Source of the DNA: Melioribacter roseus
GTDB taxonomy: Bacteria; Bacteroidota; Ignavibacteria; Ignavibacteriales; Melioribacteraceae
Reading direction: 5' to 3'
Assembly (NCBI GenBank): GCA_020724265.1
Contig: DYHH01000031.1
Span: 1-44,572 of the forward strand
Length of the DNA stretch: 44,572 nt
Positions within the stretch are counted from its first letter, which is position 1, and each line of letters opens with the position of its first letter. The position numbers were made by a program, and so were the translations under genes. The notes below the pieces were generated by a model. It searched no databases, was not told the DNA's origin, and saw nothing but the letters and a program-made list of their open reading frames with translations. Below, one piece after another: positions 36,390-44,572 of this stretch.

Positions 36390-36764
36390 TTATGATTTAT
36401 ATTTTTCCCAAAATGCGCTGATCCCTTTCGAGAGAGCACTAAGGTTTTTAATAAGATTTATAACGGGGTTTTGGTCAGTACCTTCTTTAAAACGAGCTGA
36501 AAAAGTATTGAGCTTATATCTTGCATTAGAAATAAACTCATTTAACTCATTCATATGACTTTCCGCATCATTTGCAACTTTAGCAATTTTGTTGGAAGCT
36601 TCATTTAGATTATCCAAAACCGGAATGGTTGAATCGATCAAACGGTGTACGTCTGCACTTAATACATCAATCGATCGATTCAACTTTTTGAGAGTAACAA
36701 AGCAAAATACGATCAAAGCACTAACAAGAATTAATGCAATTATTATAAGTATCTCAATTAACAT
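36390..36764 (-). CDS. DUF948-family membrane protein
   Basis: 124 aa. One N-terminal membrane helix (EILIIIALILVSALIVFCFVTL) followed by a long amphipathic helix with the phrase RLIDSTIPVLDNLNEASNKIAKVANDAESHMNELN, the DUF948 signature. General-stress-type membrane protein of unknown job, commonly next to a YtxH gene, as here (8 bases apart). Confidence 0.85.
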   Translation of the reverse strand: MLIEILIIIALILVSALIVFCFVTLKKLNRSIDVLSADVHRLIDSTIPVLDNLNEASNKIAKVANDAESHMNELNEFISNARYKLNTFSARFKEGTDQNPVINLIKNLSALSKGISAFWEKYKS

Positions 36765-36772
36765 AAAAGTAA

Positions 36773-37189
36773 CTAAGCTTCTTTTTCAGATTTGTAAGTA
36801 TCGATACCTGCTTTAACCGCTGATTTCAGTTTTTCACTTTCTTTGTCAATTTTACCTTTACTTTCGCCGACGTATTTGCTGGTTTTATCTTTAGCTTCAT
36901 TCAGCACTTTTTCAGCTTCTTCAAGCAGATCATCAACTTTAGCTTTAGCATCGGAGATTAACTTTTCGGATTTCTTTTTGCCGTCATTTATAAGCTCAGA
37001 AGCTTTAACTTTAGCTCTTTCGAGATACTCTTCCGATTCATCAAGAAGTTCTTCACCTTTACTTCTTAATTCGCCTCTTAATTCCTTACCGGATTTGGGA
37101 GCATATAATAATGCAATAACCGAACCAATAACTGTTCCAGCTAATAATCCGAGGAATAATCCTTTACCTAATCCATTCTCATCTGCCAT
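36773..37189 (-). CDS. YtxH-domain protein
   Basis: 138 aa. N-terminal glycine-rich membrane segment with the YtxH signature (GLFLGLLAGTVIGSVIALLYAPKSGKELR) and then a Lys/Glu/Ala-rich coiled coil (residues 40-138) with heptad-like repeats (AKVKASELINDGKKKSEKLISDAKAKVDDLLEEAEKVL). Family is linked to stress in Gram-positives; its mechanism is unknown. Start ATG at 37189 after GGAGG. A palindrome at 37210-37233 lies just upstream. Confidence 0.87.
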   Translation of the reverse strand: MADENGLGKGLFLGLLAGTVIGSVIALLYAPKSGKELRGELRSKGEELLDESEEYLERAKVKASELINDGKKKSEKLISDAKAKVDDLLEEAEKVLNEAKDKTSKYVGESKGKIDKESEKLKSAVKAGIDTYKSEKEA

Positions 37190-37209
37190 AATTTCCTCCT
37201 AATATTTAT

Positions 37210-37233
37210 TTTTAGTTAACAGTCTAACTAAAA
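37210..37233. promoter_or_regulatory. Palindrome upstream of the YtxH gene
   Basis: TTTTAGTTA and TAACTAAAA form a perfect 9-base inverted repeat with a 6-base loop, 21 bases before the YtxH start codon. It could be an operator or a terminator-like hairpin; the sequence alone does not decide. Confidence 0.45.
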
Positions 37234-37443
37234 TAGCAAGCAAGCGACCGAAAATCAAGGATAACCGAGTCTATGTATTTATAAATGCTACTATTATCAC
37301 CAACTTTTGAGATCATTCAAAGAAATTTCATGTTAATAATTAATTAAAATTTTTACATTAGGTAATTATATAGCGAATAAAAAAAATGCACACAAATCAA
37401 AAAGGAAGGGAAAAGAAAAGGATTTTTTAATAATACACTTTAA

Positions 37444-38025
37444 TTACGACTCAATTTTATGAAGTGATGCATATAATTTTGAAAGAGGAAGACCTACCAC
37501 ATTATAATAACAGCCGTTAATTTTACTTACAAAAACAGCTCCGAAGTCATCTTGAATTCCATAAGCGCCGGCTTTATCCATCGGACTTCCGGCATCAACG
37601 TAATCACTTATTTCTTTTTTGTTTAGTACTCTAAAAGTTACAAATGTTTTTTCGTAGTCTAATATTGTTTTAGAAGTATCAGAATTATAAACTGCAAAAC
37701 CAGTATAAACAGTATGGGTTCTTCCGCTAAGTTTGCTTAAGAACAATTTTGCTTCTTTCTTATTTTCCGGTTTACCGATGATTTTTTTATCCAATACTAC
37801 AATTGTGTCGGCAGTAATAATAATTCCTTTTCTTACTTTTCTTTTTGCTACTTCTAATTTATGAAGAGCTAAACGCTTGACAGTTTTAACCGGATGCTCG
37901 CCATCAACAACTTCTTCATTTAAATCAACGGAAAAAGATTTAAAATTAATACCCAACTGATTTAAAAGTTTTCTTCTACGCGGTGATTTTGATGCAAGGT
38001 AAATTGGAAGTTTGGTATTTATCAT
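37444..38025 (-). CDS. maf: Maf-like nucleoside triphosphate pyrophosphatase
   Basis: 193 aa. N-terminal LASKSPRRRKLL is the Maf signature for nucleotide binding; EEVVDGEHPVKTVKRLALHKLEVAK, TADTIVVLDKKIIGKP (catalytic Asp) and FLSKLSGRTHTVYTGFAVY follow. The YhdE/YceF group cleaves dTTP, UTP or modified NTPs to monophosphate. It follows the fibronectin-like gene by 9 bases on the same strand. Confidence 0.95.
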   Translation of the reverse strand: MINTKLPIYLASKSPRRRKLLNQLGINFKSFSVDLNEEVVDGEHPVKTVKRLALHKLEVAKRKVRKGIIITADTIVVLDKKIIGKPENKKEAKLFLSKLSGRTHTVYTGFAVYNSDTSKTILDYEKTFVTFRVLNKKEISDYVDAGSPMDKAGAYGIQDDFGAVFVSKINGCYYNVVGLPLSKLYASLHKIES

Positions 38026-38034
38026 GAAACCAAA

Positions 38035-38445
38035 TTATCTGAAGAGAGCTTTAATGCTTCCCCAAGTTTTCTTTACACTGGAAATATTATCGTGCAAAAC
38101 GGGAGCTTCATTTGAATAGGAAATTGAACCGTCGTTATCAACAATTGCAACTCTATATACATAAATAGTTCCGGCTGTTTTATAAGCAGTTTCGTCAATA
38201 AACTCATAGTACTTATCAGCTTCAGGCAGTAATGTTGAAATAGACATGAAAGAACTATCTTTAGTTCTTCTCTCTATTACAAAATGTTTAATATTATTTT
38301 CGGTTAAGGTTTGCCAGGTAATATGAACATTTTCGCCATTGCTTCTAGCAGTAACACCGGGTTCTGCAATAGTTGCGCCTGCATTAAGTGAAATTGCTGC
38401 AATTGAAAGCAACATTAGTATGTAAAAGATTTTGAACAATTTCAT
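38035..38445 (-). CDS. Secreted fibronectin-type-III-like protein
   Basis: 136 aa. Signal peptide (KLFKIFYILMLLSIAAISLNA) and one FnIII-like domain (about 28-118): VTARSNGENVHITWQTLTENNIKHFVIERRTKDSSF, YRVAIVDNDGSISYSNEAPV. Same wording as the domains that precede T9SS sorting regions in this phylum, but there is no sorting signal here. Function unknown. It is cotranscribed with maf. Confidence 0.8.
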   Translation of the reverse strand: MKLFKIFYILMLLSIAAISLNAGATIAEPGVTARSNGENVHITWQTLTENNIKHFVIERRTKDSSFMSISTLLPEADKYYEFIDETAYKTAGTIYVYRVAIVDNDGSISYSNEAPVLHDNISSVKKTWGSIKALFR

Positions 38446-38515
38446 GCCTTAAATATATTGGGTCGATTTAATATTGTCAAGTTATTATTAGTATAAAAAT
38501 ATCTTCAAATATAGA

Positions 38516-39868
38516 TTAAACTTTGAGTACTTTACTCTCTTTAACAAAGCTGAACCTATAAAAAACAATTGCAGAATAAACAATCACATAAAACGGTAAC
38601 GCAGACCATGCACCTATCAAGCCCAAATCAAAAACAATTCCCAAAAGATATGCGAGCGGTACAAAAATAACCCAGTTTGAAATAACTTCTGCAACCATAA
38701 CAAAAAATGTTTGTCCCATTGCTTGAAGACCGTTTGCCAGAACAACTCCAACTGCATAAAAAATTTGTCCGAATCCGGCAATTCTTAAAATAGGAACAGC
38801 GGTTTCAATAACATTAGTGTCGTTTGTAATGAGAATCAAAATAATTCTTGGGGCAAAAATAAATATCATCCCAATAAATATTGTATACAAACTTGCTACT
38901 TTACTTGTCTCAAAACCATAAAATTTTGCTATTGCAAATTTTCCACTCCCCAACTGATTACCAACTAATGTCTGTACGGCAATACCAAAACCGAAGCAAG
39001 GCATTAAAGATATCATTAGCGAAGAAATAACTACCTGACTAGCTGCCTGCTCAAGTGTTCCGATTATTCCGGTAATAGCAACAAAACTAAGGAATCCGAT
39101 AAGTATAAATACATTCTGAAATGAAACGGGTAGTGAGATTTTAATAATTGATCTTGCAAAATCTTTAACAAATCTGAAATTAACAAAATAATTATACCGC
39201 TTTCGATAATAACTAAGTGATGAAATCCCGAGATAAAATAATGCATCGAAAAAAGTAGCGAGTGAAGAACCCAAGCCGGCACCTGCTAAACCCATTCCAT
39301 CAAATCCGAAAGCTCCGAAAATGAAAATATAATTAAAGACGATATTCAAAAAATTAACAAGAATTCCGGAGAACATGAAAATCTTTGTTTTCCCAATACC
39401 AAAGAAAAATCCTCTATAGGAAACTGAAAGAAGAAAGAACGGAAGTCCCATAAACCTGTAAAAGAGATAATCACCGGCATATTCACCGACTATATCATCG
39501 GCAGCAAAAAAATGAGCAATAGGAAATGAGAGCCCGACAATAAGTGCACCAACAAGCACACCGGCAATAAAAGAAATAATTAAAGATGTATTGAGAACAT
39601 CTCCGCAACCGTCGTAATCTTTTGAACCGAACCTTCTTGCGATTAAAACGTGGGTTCCGGTAGCAAGTGATGAAAAGAAACTAACAACCGCCCAGGTAGC
39701 AAGAACACCTAATCCCATAGCCGCAAGCGAATACTCTGCATCGGGTAAACGACCAACCATTGCAGTATCCACAAGTGAAACAACCATTTGCGTAGACAGT
39801 CCGGCAATTGCGGGGAGAGCCATTTTTAGGATATATTTATATACAGAACTTTCAGCAATGAATTTCAT
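38516..39868 (-). CDS. MATE-family efflux transporter
   Basis: 450 aa with twelve membrane segments in two similar halves. MATE wording: LPAIAGLSTQMVVSLVDTAMVGRL at the N-terminus, SLATGTHVLIARRFGSKDYDGCGDVLNTSLIIS, and in the second half GFGIAVQTLVGNQLGSGKFAIAKFYG. Exports cationic drugs or metabolites in exchange for Na+ or H+. ATG at 39868; it stands alone, with the divergent regulator gene at 40041. Confidence 0.93.
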   Translation of the reverse strand: MKFIAESSVYKYILKMALPAIAGLSTQMVVSLVDTAMVGRLPDAEYSLAAMGLGVLATWAVVSFFSSLATGTHVLIARRFGSKDYDGCGDVLNTSLIISFIAGVLVGALIVGLSFPIAHFFAADDIVGEYAGDYLFYRFMGLPFFLLSVSYRGFFFGIGKTKIFMFSGILVNFLNIVFNYIFIFGAFGFDGMGLAGAGLGSSLATFFDALFYLGISSLSYYRKRYNYFVNFRFVKDFARSIIKISLPVSFQNVFILIGFLSFVAITGIIGTLEQAASQVVISSLMISLMPCFGFGIAVQTLVGNQLGSGKFAIAKFYGFETSKVASLYTIFIGMIFIFAPRIILILITNDTNVIETAVPILRIAGFGQIFYAVGVVLANGLQAMGQTFFVMVAEVISNWVIFVPLAYLLGIVFDLGLIGAWSALPFYVIVYSAIVFYRFSFVKESKVLKV

Positions 39869-40040
39869 AAGCAGTAAAATTATTCATTTACCTCTTTTTT
39901 TGAAAGTTAATTATTTATTAACATTTTACTTGTTATCAAAAACTGCATAAATGAAGGAAAAATATTTTTTCTTTGAAAAGACTATTAAATGAATTTTTGT
40001 TATCTTTATTAATCAATAAGTCAACTTTTACGGCTTTTAA

Positions 40041-40586
40041 TTGACCCGACAAGAAGAAATAAAATATCTTCTTCATACATTCGGCATAAAACAAAGTTGG
40101 TTAGCCGATAAGCTTGGTATTCATAACCAAACTCTTACCTATTTATTAAATGACGCACCAATTCTTGATGAAGATCTTTTTAATAAAATTAAATCCATAC
40201 TTGACGACTACCAATTTGATTTAGCTCTTTTTGATGATGAAAAGCCAAAAGAAACGCTTGACTTATTTGAAGAAAGCAAACTACCTGTTATTTTGGGTGA
40301 GAGAATACGAATATTTGCTAAACGGAAATACGGCACACTTAAAAAACTTGCCGAAGCAATGAGAATTTCTCCTCAACAACTTCAACAATATATAAGCGGC
40401 AAACGAGAACCGGGTGCAAAAATCCTCGCAAAACTTTTGCGTCAAGGTTGTGATATTAATTGGTTACTCGGCGGTAAAGAAACTATGGAAGCATACCGAA
40501 CCTATCTACTGGAAGCAGAACTTCGTAAGTTGCAGACCGGAATAGATCAAATTTCCCATATAGTTAATAAAATTGAAAGAAAATAG
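40041..40586 (+). CDS. Regulator with two XRE-type helix-turn-helix domains
   Basis: 181 aa. The start is a TTG at 40041; a stop codon lies immediately before it in frame and no ATG occurs until residue 103, so TTG is the only reasonable start. Two HTH_XRE domains are visible: residues about 10-40 (FGIKQSWLADKLGIHNQTLTYLLND) and about 85-130 (GTLKKLAEAMRISPQQLQQYISGKREPG), followed by WLLGG and a short helical tail. The second HTH resembles phage-repressor-like proteins of Bacteroidota. Divergent from the MATE gene (about 170 bases apart), so it may control it. Confidence 0.8.
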   Translation: MTRQEEIKYLLHTFGIKQSWLADKLGIHNQTLTYLLNDAPILDEDLFNKIKSILDDYQFDLALFDDEKPKETLDLFEESKLPVILGERIRIFAKRKYGTLKKLAEAMRISPQQLQQYISGKREPGAKILAKLLRQGCDINWLLGGKETMEAYRTYLLEAELRKLQTGIDQISHIVNKIERK

Positions 40587-40770
40587 AAAGCCCGGTAATT
40601 CATAAGAATTTAATCGACTTGTTTAGCGTCAAATCGGATATAAAGGTGTTTGACAATTTACTATGAAATACTTTGTTTTACTTTAAATAAATATTTCTTC
40701 CGCCAAACTCTTTTCTTTTCATTTACTCACCAGGGCATGTTGTTGATCGTTTTAATAACGGAGGGACAGC

Positions 40771-42174
40771 ATGGAACACCCAGTAAGATTTTTAATCCTT
40801 GCTATATTATTATCCACAATTCTTATCGGACAGAGTAAGTACATTCCTAAAATTGATTCAACAATTTTTTACATGTCCGATAAAGTGAAAGTTACACTTC
40901 TTTCCGATAGCACATCTCAGGTTTCGGAATTACTAATTCAGCAATATCAAACTAATCAATATGTTAATTACTACAGAGCATTGTACAGCTATAATAATGA
41001 TGGAAATCAAACAGAATATTTGAGTCAAACTTGGAATAATTCAGCTTGGGAAAACAGCTATCGAATGGAGAATACGTATAATGCTCAAGGACTTCTATCA
41101 GCTACTTTGTATCAATACTATGCTTCGGGGTGGCAGAATTCAAGCAAGACCGAACGATTTTACAATGCTTATAACAATTTTACTCAAATAGTAGATTATT
41201 ATTGGTATAATTCGGCTTGGGGACCAAGTTATAAAAGTGAGTTCTCATATGACAGCCAACAAAGATTAGTTGAACAAGTCGGCAGCTCATATAATCAATG
41301 GCAGGTACCTCCGGGCTGGGTTTATACTTACAAATTAACAAATCAATATAATTCTCTTTCACAGGTTGAGTTGGATTATGTTTATTATTACGACGGTGTT
41401 AACTGGAACCTTTCAAGCAGAACTAGTTATACATACACACCTTCCGGGAAATCAGAAACATCTTATACAGAAGAGTATGATTCCACAATTACAAGTTGGC
41501 AACCAGTTTCAAGTGATTCTTCAGCTTATAATATGAACGACCAATTAACTTATAATATATATAGGCGATTTGAAGGTACTACATGGCAGAACATCGAACA
41601 GATAGAAAACTTTTATCAAAATAGTTTGATAACAGAAAGTGTTCAAACTTCTTGGATGTACGATCCTTATGATATATTTAAATATAAAGATCTCTTTTCA
41701 TATAGTGCAGACAATCTTGTAAGTCAAACTTCACAATCATGGGAGAATAATCAGTGGATAAATCAATCATTAATGAATATGTCATATAATTCACAAAATA
41801 ATGTTACAGTAATGGAAATGTTCATTTGGAACGGTCAAAGTTGGGACCCTAATTATAAATATATGTACTCATACATTTCTTTGGTTGATGTAAACGATGA
41901 TGAGCTAATAAATGATTTTGACCTGTATCAGAATTACCCAAATCCGTTTAATTCTTCTACAAGAATCGTATATACGGTTGCAAAATCTTCTGAGGTCTCT
42001 TTGGTTATTTACAATTCTTTAGGTGAAAAAGTTAAAGTCATAGATCAAGGATTAAAATCACCAGGGAAATACGAAGTAGTTTTGGAAGACAATTCTCTCA
42101 GTAGCGGAGTATATTTTTACGAATTTAAAACTCCAACTAAAAAATTAAGTAAGAAAATGATTCTTTTGAAGTAA
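40771..42174 (+). CDS. T9SS-sorted secreted protein with tandem aromatic repeats
   Basis: 467 aa with a strong ribosome site (ACGGAGGGACAGC). Signal peptide (FLILAILLSTILIGQS), then from about 60 to 365 about eight imperfect repeats of 35-40 residues with spaced Trp and Tyr: NSAWENSYRMENTYNAQGL, ASGWQNSSKTERFYNAYNN, NSAWGPSYKSEFSYDSQQR, GVNWNLSSRTSYTYTPSGK, NNQWINQSLMNMSYNSQNN and so on. These recall RHS/YD-type beta repeats. The C-terminus (about 385-467) is a type IX sorting domain (LYQNYPNPFNSSTRI, LGEKVKV, SSGVYFYEFKT). Cell-surface or secreted protein; target unknown. Confidence 0.87.
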   Translation: MEHPVRFLILAILLSTILIGQSKYIPKIDSTIFYMSDKVKVTLLSDSTSQVSELLIQQYQTNQYVNYYRALYSYNNDGNQTEYLSQTWNNSAWENSYRMENTYNAQGLLSATLYQYYASGWQNSSKTERFYNAYNNFTQIVDYYWYNSAWGPSYKSEFSYDSQQRLVEQVGSSYNQWQVPPGWVYTYKLTNQYNSLSQVELDYVYYYDGVNWNLSSRTSYTYTPSGKSETSYTEEYDSTITSWQPVSSDSSAYNMNDQLTYNIYRRFEGTTWQNIEQIENFYQNSLITESVQTSWMYDPYDIFKYKDLFSYSADNLVSQTSQSWENNQWINQSLMNMSYNSQNNVTVMEMFIWNGQSWDPNYKYMYSYISLVDVNDDELINDFDLYQNYPNPFNSSTRIVYTVAKSSEVSLVIYNSLGEKVKVIDQGLKSPGKYEVVLEDNSLSSGVYFYEFKTPTKKLSKKMILLK

Positions 42175-42614
42175 ATCATAATTATCGTAAAGAAAAATTT
42201 TCTTGTTTTCTAATGCATTGTAAACATGAGTAATTATTTTGAAATACTCTATACAAAGAAATAATATTGATCGATCTAAAATCGAAATCAGAGTATTCTT
42301 CAGAGTATTAATTATTCTTATCTACCGCAATGTAAACTATTATTTAAAGGATGATCTTCATCCCCCACCGTTTACACAATAAACTTCATAAATTCACCGG
42401 ATATAATCAAAAAGAAGTATATAGTTAAGCTAATAGCTGGTGGATTTTATATTCAGTTCACTCAATAATTTTTGAAGAGCTTTATTTAAGTAAATGGAGA
42501 AAAAACTATATGAATTTTTCAAGTATTTCATTTTTTTCTAACAACATTTAATAAAATAATTACACTATTGGCAACAAAGGAATTGAAAGAAGTGGGAATG
42601 AATACTAACTAAAA
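42175..42614. other. Intergenic region between the two T9SS genes
   Basis: About 440 AT-rich bases. GTAAAC occurs at about 42221 and 42329, and the inverted text AGAGTATTCTTCAGAGTATT is at about 42290-42309. A 13-codon frame at 42510 with GGAG before it could be a leader peptide but is unsupported. No RNA gene recognised. The promoter of the gene at 42627 must be here. Confidence 0.4.
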
Positions 42615-42626
42615 TTGGAGATGACT

Positions 42627-44069
42627 ATGAAAAATATACTAAAGCTAGGGATTATCATTTTATTACTTCAGTTTATTTTTGCTTCAAGTTATGCACAGAC
42701 CCCGTGGAAACAACATAGAAATAATCCACAAAATACAGGATATACATCTTCAATAACTCCGGAGATTCCTGTGATTGAAAAACAAATAACAATAAATGGA
42801 AGAATTTATGCACAACCGGTAGTTGATTCACAAGGTAATATTTTTGCTGCTAGTCAAAATGATACTTTATATGCATTTAATTCTAATCTAGAAATTTTAT
42901 GGAAACAAAAGTTAGGTATTCTGGATTGGAATTGGGGAAGCATAAACTCATATCCTGCTCTTAGCCCCGATGAAGCGACTGTTTACTTATTTGATTGGGA
43001 GGATGGAAAATTAAATGCTTTCAGAACCAACGATGGTACTCTAAAGTGGAAATCAGAAGAGTTCATTAAGGATTATGGCTGGGGAATTCCAATGGTTTCA
43101 TCCAACGGGGATATCATTCTTGTCCATGGAAATATAATTTGTATTTCACCTGACGGCTCAACTAAATGGCGTTTATCGAATGAGCAATATCATCACTGGG
43201 CGACTTTTTCACTTGATGAAAGTACGATATACGTCGGAAGTTATAATAAATTATTTGTCATTGATGTTTCTATTGGAGCAGCACAATATATTCAGTTTGA
43301 AACCTTTTGGGCTCCTTATCCTGTAGCGGTCGATAATTCGGGGAATCTATACTCCGGAAGAAGCAGATTATTAAGATCCATTGCCATGCCTGGGGCTAAT
43401 CTTAACTGGAGTATCAGCTACGCATTTGGTGATGCTGAAAAAATTGGAATCGATAATAATCGAGCGAAAGTATACATGGCTATTAATGATACTCTCTATT
43501 CATATAATTTTTCAGGCACACTAAATTGGAAAAAGAAAGTTGAGAATGCTTTCTTTGACAATAGTACAGCCCCCGTAATTGATGGCAATGGTTTTATCTA
43601 TGTAGCTAATTGGAATCTTCAATTAGGAAGAGGAATAATTAAATTTGATTGGCAAACCGGAAATGAGATAACTGAACTAATTGCTGTGGGTTCACCAATT
43701 ACAACGTTTCCTGTGATAGCAAACGGCAAGATATATGCCGGGTTAAATACGGGATTAGTAGTATGGGGTGATAACCCAGTAGATGTAAACGAAAAAAATC
43801 TAAACCTTACATTTGATTTATCACAGAATTTCCCGAATCCATTTAATCCATCAACAAATATTAATTATTCATTGCCGGAGAATTGCTTCGTAAATTTATC
43901 AATTTATGATGTACTGGGGAGAAAAATTGTTGATTTAATAAATCAATATCAGGTTGCCGGTCAATATACACAACAGTTCAAAGGAGAATCATTACCAAGC
44001 GGAATTTACTTTGCAAGGTTGACTGCCGGAAATAATTTTAAAACAATTAAAATGAATCTCATAAAATGA
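42627..44069 (+). CDS. T9SS-sorted secreted PQQ-like beta-propeller protein
   Basis: 480 aa from the ATG at 42627, chosen because TTGGAG lies six bases upstream; frame-open TTG and ATG codons at 42615 and 42621 are inside that ribosome site. Signal peptide (KNILKLGIIILLLQFIFASSYAQ, cut before TPW). The propeller body has PQQ-type blades (ALSPDEATVYLFDWEDGKLNAFRTNDGTLKWK, VDNSGNLYSGRSRLLRSI, VIDGNGFIYVANW), about residues 30-390. The C-terminal type IX sorting domain (LSQNFPNPFNPSTNINYSLP, LGRKIVDLI, LPSGIYFARLT) takes about 395-480. Exported to the surface; the PQQ cofactor itself is not implied. Confidence 0.9.
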   Translation: MKNILKLGIIILLLQFIFASSYAQTPWKQHRNNPQNTGYTSSITPEIPVIEKQITINGRIYAQPVVDSQGNIFAASQNDTLYAFNSNLEILWKQKLGILDWNWGSINSYPALSPDEATVYLFDWEDGKLNAFRTNDGTLKWKSEEFIKDYGWGIPMVSSNGDIILVHGNIICISPDGSTKWRLSNEQYHHWATFSLDESTIYVGSYNKLFVIDVSIGAAQYIQFETFWAPYPVAVDNSGNLYSGRSRLLRSIAMPGANLNWSISYAFGDAEKIGIDNNRAKVYMAINDTLYSYNFSGTLNWKKKVENAFFDNSTAPVIDGNGFIYVANWNLQLGRGIIKFDWQTGNEITELIAVGSPITTFPVIANGKIYAGLNTGLVVWGDNPVDVNEKNLNLTFDLSQNFPNPFNPSTNINYSLPENCFVNLSIYDVLGRKIVDLINQYQVAGQYTQQFKGESLPSGIYFARLTAGNNFKTIKMNLIK

Positions 44070-44273
44070 CATGATACTATTGAAAATATTTATTCATTTG
44101 TGAGGCTCTATCAACAATAACTAAATTCAAAATTGGAAGATAGACACTGTTGATTAGAATCGACGAACAGAAATTTTTGTTCGAGATTTCAAATGATGCA
44201 TTCTTATAGATATTTAATTGATTCTTTATTATTAGTTAACTACTTTTGATTCACAAAATTTTATGAATTGCTT
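44070..44273. other. Gap with a hairpin before the tRNA genes
   Basis: Holds the likely transcription end of the propeller gene. CGAACA (44164-44169) pairs with TGTTCG (44178-44183) and the outer AATC (44158-44161) with GATT (44185-44188), giving a ten-base bulged stem without a T tail. Nothing else is evident. Confidence 0.45.
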
Positions 44274-44340
44274 GGTGCTATAGCTCAGCTGGGAGAGCGT
44301 CCCGATGAAATCGGGAAGGTCAGCACTAAAGTCGAAAATA
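44274..44340 (+). pseudogene. Damaged tRNA-like sequence without T-arm (anticodon GAA)
   Basis: The 5' part is a normal tRNA: acceptor strand GGTGCTA, D-arm GCTC/GAGC with the loop AGCTGGGA, and an anticodon arm TCCCG/CGGGA with the loop ATGAAAT (anticodon GAA, Phe). After the variable part AGGTC the sequence should enter the T-arm with TTCGA; instead it reads AGCACTAAAGTC and drifts into A/T-rich text. AGCAC could pair with GTGCT of the acceptor, as if the T-arm had been deleted. The first half shares 20 identical bases with the intact tRNA-Ala 116 bases to the right. Probably inactive. Confidence 0.65.
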
Positions 44341-44390
44341 TATTTATAAATAATGTTCTTTAGAAATTGTATTAAATGGATTCTGAATTT

Positions 44391-44463
44391 GGGGCTTTAG
44401 CTCAGCTGGGAGAGCGTCTGAATGGCATTCAGGAGGTCAGCGGTTCGATCCCGCTAAGCTCCA
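44391..44463 (+). tRNA. tRNA-Ala (anticodon GGC)
   Basis: 73 bases folding as a full cloverleaf: acceptor GGGGCTT/AAGCTCC with one G-T pair, D-stem GCTC/GAGC, anticodon stem TCTGA/TCAGG with loop ATGGCAT (anticodon GGC at 34-36), T-stem AGCGG/CCGCT with loop TTCGATC, discriminator A. The 3' CCA is not encoded and must be added after transcription. The preceding tRNA-like copy at 44274 is the related damaged partner. Confidence 0.95.
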
Positions 44464-44466
44464 CTT

Positions 44467-44499
44467 AAAAATCCCGCTAATATTCTTAACGGGATTTTT
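44467..44499 (+). terminator. Terminator after tRNA-Ala
   Basis: AAAAATCCCG and CGGGATTTTT form a strong stem with an A/T-rich loop and a T tail on both strands, 3 bases after the tRNA, so it can act in both directions. The AATCCCG...CGGGATT wording recurs in this genome at 3947-3974. Confidence 0.85.
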
Positions 44500-44572
44500 A
44501 CATTTCCTCTAATTAAGATACTATTTATAGTTTAGGTCAAATGACCATAGGAGAGTATATTTAATTAATAAA

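Noticed and set aside
42510-42551. 13-codon leader peptide with GGAG before it
   Set aside because: Too short and without attenuator-type hairpins or regulatory codons; likely chance in AT-rich sequence.

Overview
The window is AT-rich bacterial chromosome, most likely from the Ignavibacteria/Chlorobi side of the Bacteroidota (Melioribacter/Ignavibacterium-like). The clues are two secreted proteins with a type IX secretion (T9SS) C-terminal domain of the PNPFN class, the mix of T9SS cargo with TTGACA-type promoters, a monomeric isocitrate dehydrogenase, RND pumps with an LLDNS/MIDNS motif, and short hairpin repeats between genes. The organism name is an inference; no rRNA gene is present. Nearly all genes from 241 to 39868 lie on the minus strand.

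Layout. 1-2086: an integron-type tyrosine recombinase with a gene-poor, repeat-rich flank and no recognisable attC array. 2087-3710: two overlapping TetR regulators and a small hypothetical gene. 4040-6268: monomeric icd with its terminator. 6640-9293: sulfur operon (persulfide-dioxygenase-like MBL/rhodanese, rhodanese, TauE/SafE permease). 9457-17437: a tight operon-like run of thyA, PEGA lipoprotein, folA, mutL, a B12-dependent acyl-CoA mutase large subunit, a UbiA-family transferase, a secreted protein and a CorC/HlyC protein. 17572-25377: a two-pump RND/adaptor efflux locus.

25495-33037 is the most unusual region. It holds tandem, partly duplicated modules made of a MauE/DoxX-like membrane protein with a Cys-Gly-Cys motif, a small secreted peptide (usually Cys-rich), a six-bladed beta-propeller protein and a membrane-anchored CxxC thioredoxin. 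I count two MauE genes, three Cys-rich peptides plus one Cys-less mini-peptide, three propellers and two thioredoxins, with two near-identical TTGACA/TATCTT promoters. One propeller has lost its lipoprotein leader to an in-frame stop. I infer a secreted disulfide-peptide system with its own redox partners.

33442-39868: an orphan antitoxin-like gene, HIT hydrolase, EF-G paralogue, DUF948 and YtxH proteins, Maf, a fibronectin-like secreted protein and a MATE pump. 40041-44069 (plus strand): a double-HTH regulator and two T9SS cargo proteins. 44274-44463: a damaged tRNA-like sequence lacking its T-arm, followed by an intact tRNA-Ala(GGC) and its terminator.

Main points for follow-up: (1) the peptide/propeller/thioredoxin modules; (2) the mutase annotated by similarity as methylmalonyl-CoA mutase carries the Phe80/Gln198 pair typical of isobutyryl-CoA mutase; (3) the integron integrase without cassettes; (4) the T-armless tRNA relic next to tRNA-Ala.
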